Assembly: GCA_002498205.1 (NCBI GenBank) | Contig: DAGQ01000034.1 | Coordinates: 1-24,841, forward strand | Source of the DNA: Euryarchaeota archaeon UBA596 | GTDB taxonomy: Archaea > Thermoplasmatota > Poseidoniia > Poseidoniales > Poseidoniaceae | Length of the DNA: 24,841 nt | Reading direction: 5' to 3' | In this document: in pieces, positions 24,726-24,841 of the stretch | Layout: each line of letters starts with the position of its first letter | Numbering within the stretch: position 1 is the first letter of the stretch | Program-made: the position numbers and the translations under genes | The notes under the pieces: generated by a model | The model's database searches: none | Told to the model about the DNA's origin: nothing | Seen by the model: only the letters and a program-made list of their open reading frames with translations

Positions 24726-24841
24726 ATGCGAATTGTACCGTTAACAATACTAATTACTGCAATGCTAATTTGTTCACCTTTAGCAATTGCCGATGAAACA
24801 GAAGACATACCCACTAATGCATCAAATACGGGAGTTCATGA
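24726..24841 (+). CDS. Secreted protein, N-terminal part (partial)
   Basis: The frame opens at ATG and runs off the window end. The first 20-21 residues form a signal peptide (MRIVPLTILITAMLICSPLA, then an IADE-like cleavage site), followed by an acidic polar stretch beginning DETEDIPTN. This resembles the secreted surface proteins in the rest of the window. The start is supported by the TATA box at 24697-24705. The family cannot be judged from 38 residues. Confidence 0.65.
   Translation, partial: MRIVPLTILITAMLICSPLAIADETEDIPTNASNTGVH

Overview
The window is AT-rich archaeal DNA, most likely from Marine Group II (Candidatus Poseidoniales) or a close planktonic relative. The grounds are: an archaeal Sec61-beta (SecG) protein; an archaeal-type Lrp/AsnC regulator; an archaeal Toprim protein of the UPF0292 type; TATA-type promoters placed so that many transcripts would be nearly leaderless; frequent GTG and TTG starts; and very large acidic secreted proteins ending in a membrane helix plus a short tryptophan-rich tail of a kind I associate with this group. 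The lineage is an inference from gene content and style. No rRNA, tRNA, CRISPR array or insertion sequence was seen, and no gene-free stretch exceeds about 150 bases.

Layout. Positions 1-102 hold the 5' end of a Lys/Ala-rich histone-H1-like tail (minus strand). Positions 198-3110 hold an unknown cytoplasmic protein, Sec61-beta, a small unknown protein and a polytopic membrane protein that resembles a shortened, degenerate CcmF (cytochrome c maturation). Positions 3204-6088 are a two-gene operon: a eukaryote-like NSUN2/Trm4 RNA cytosine-C5 methyltransferase and a membrane-anchored thioredoxin-fold protein with a CxxC motif. An Lrp/AsnC regulator (6163-6621) converges with a Toprim protein (6618-7082).

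The core is a tightly packed aa3-type heme-copper oxidase operon, coxB-coxA-coxC-coxD (7119-11594), with overlapping or near-abutting genes and consistent Shine-Dalgarno spacing. Subunit I is unusual. A signal peptide, a secreted domain with a CxxCH heme-attachment-like motif and an extra membrane helix are fused in front of an otherwise complete A1-type catalytic subunit. It is followed by a lipoprotein beta-propeller (11625-13145), a SCO1/SenC copper chaperone whose domain is split by a large insertion (13193-14515), a rhomboid-family membrane protein (14533-15270), a secreted unknown (15275-16336) and a 1711-residue type I surface protein (16409-21544).

The right end has an RND/MMPL-type exporter (21597-23792), a small cupin (23845-24204), a DUF2237 protein on the minus strand (24219-24581) and the start of another secreted protein (24726 to the window end).

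Taken together, most of the window serves the cell envelope: a respiratory oxidase, its likely copper and possibly heme maturation factors, secretion, intramembrane proteolysis and surface proteins. The best candidate for something undescribed is the oxidase with a CxxCH domain on subunit I, together with the enlarged outer loop of subunit III, the split SCO protein and the nearby CcmF-like and thioredoxin-like proteins.
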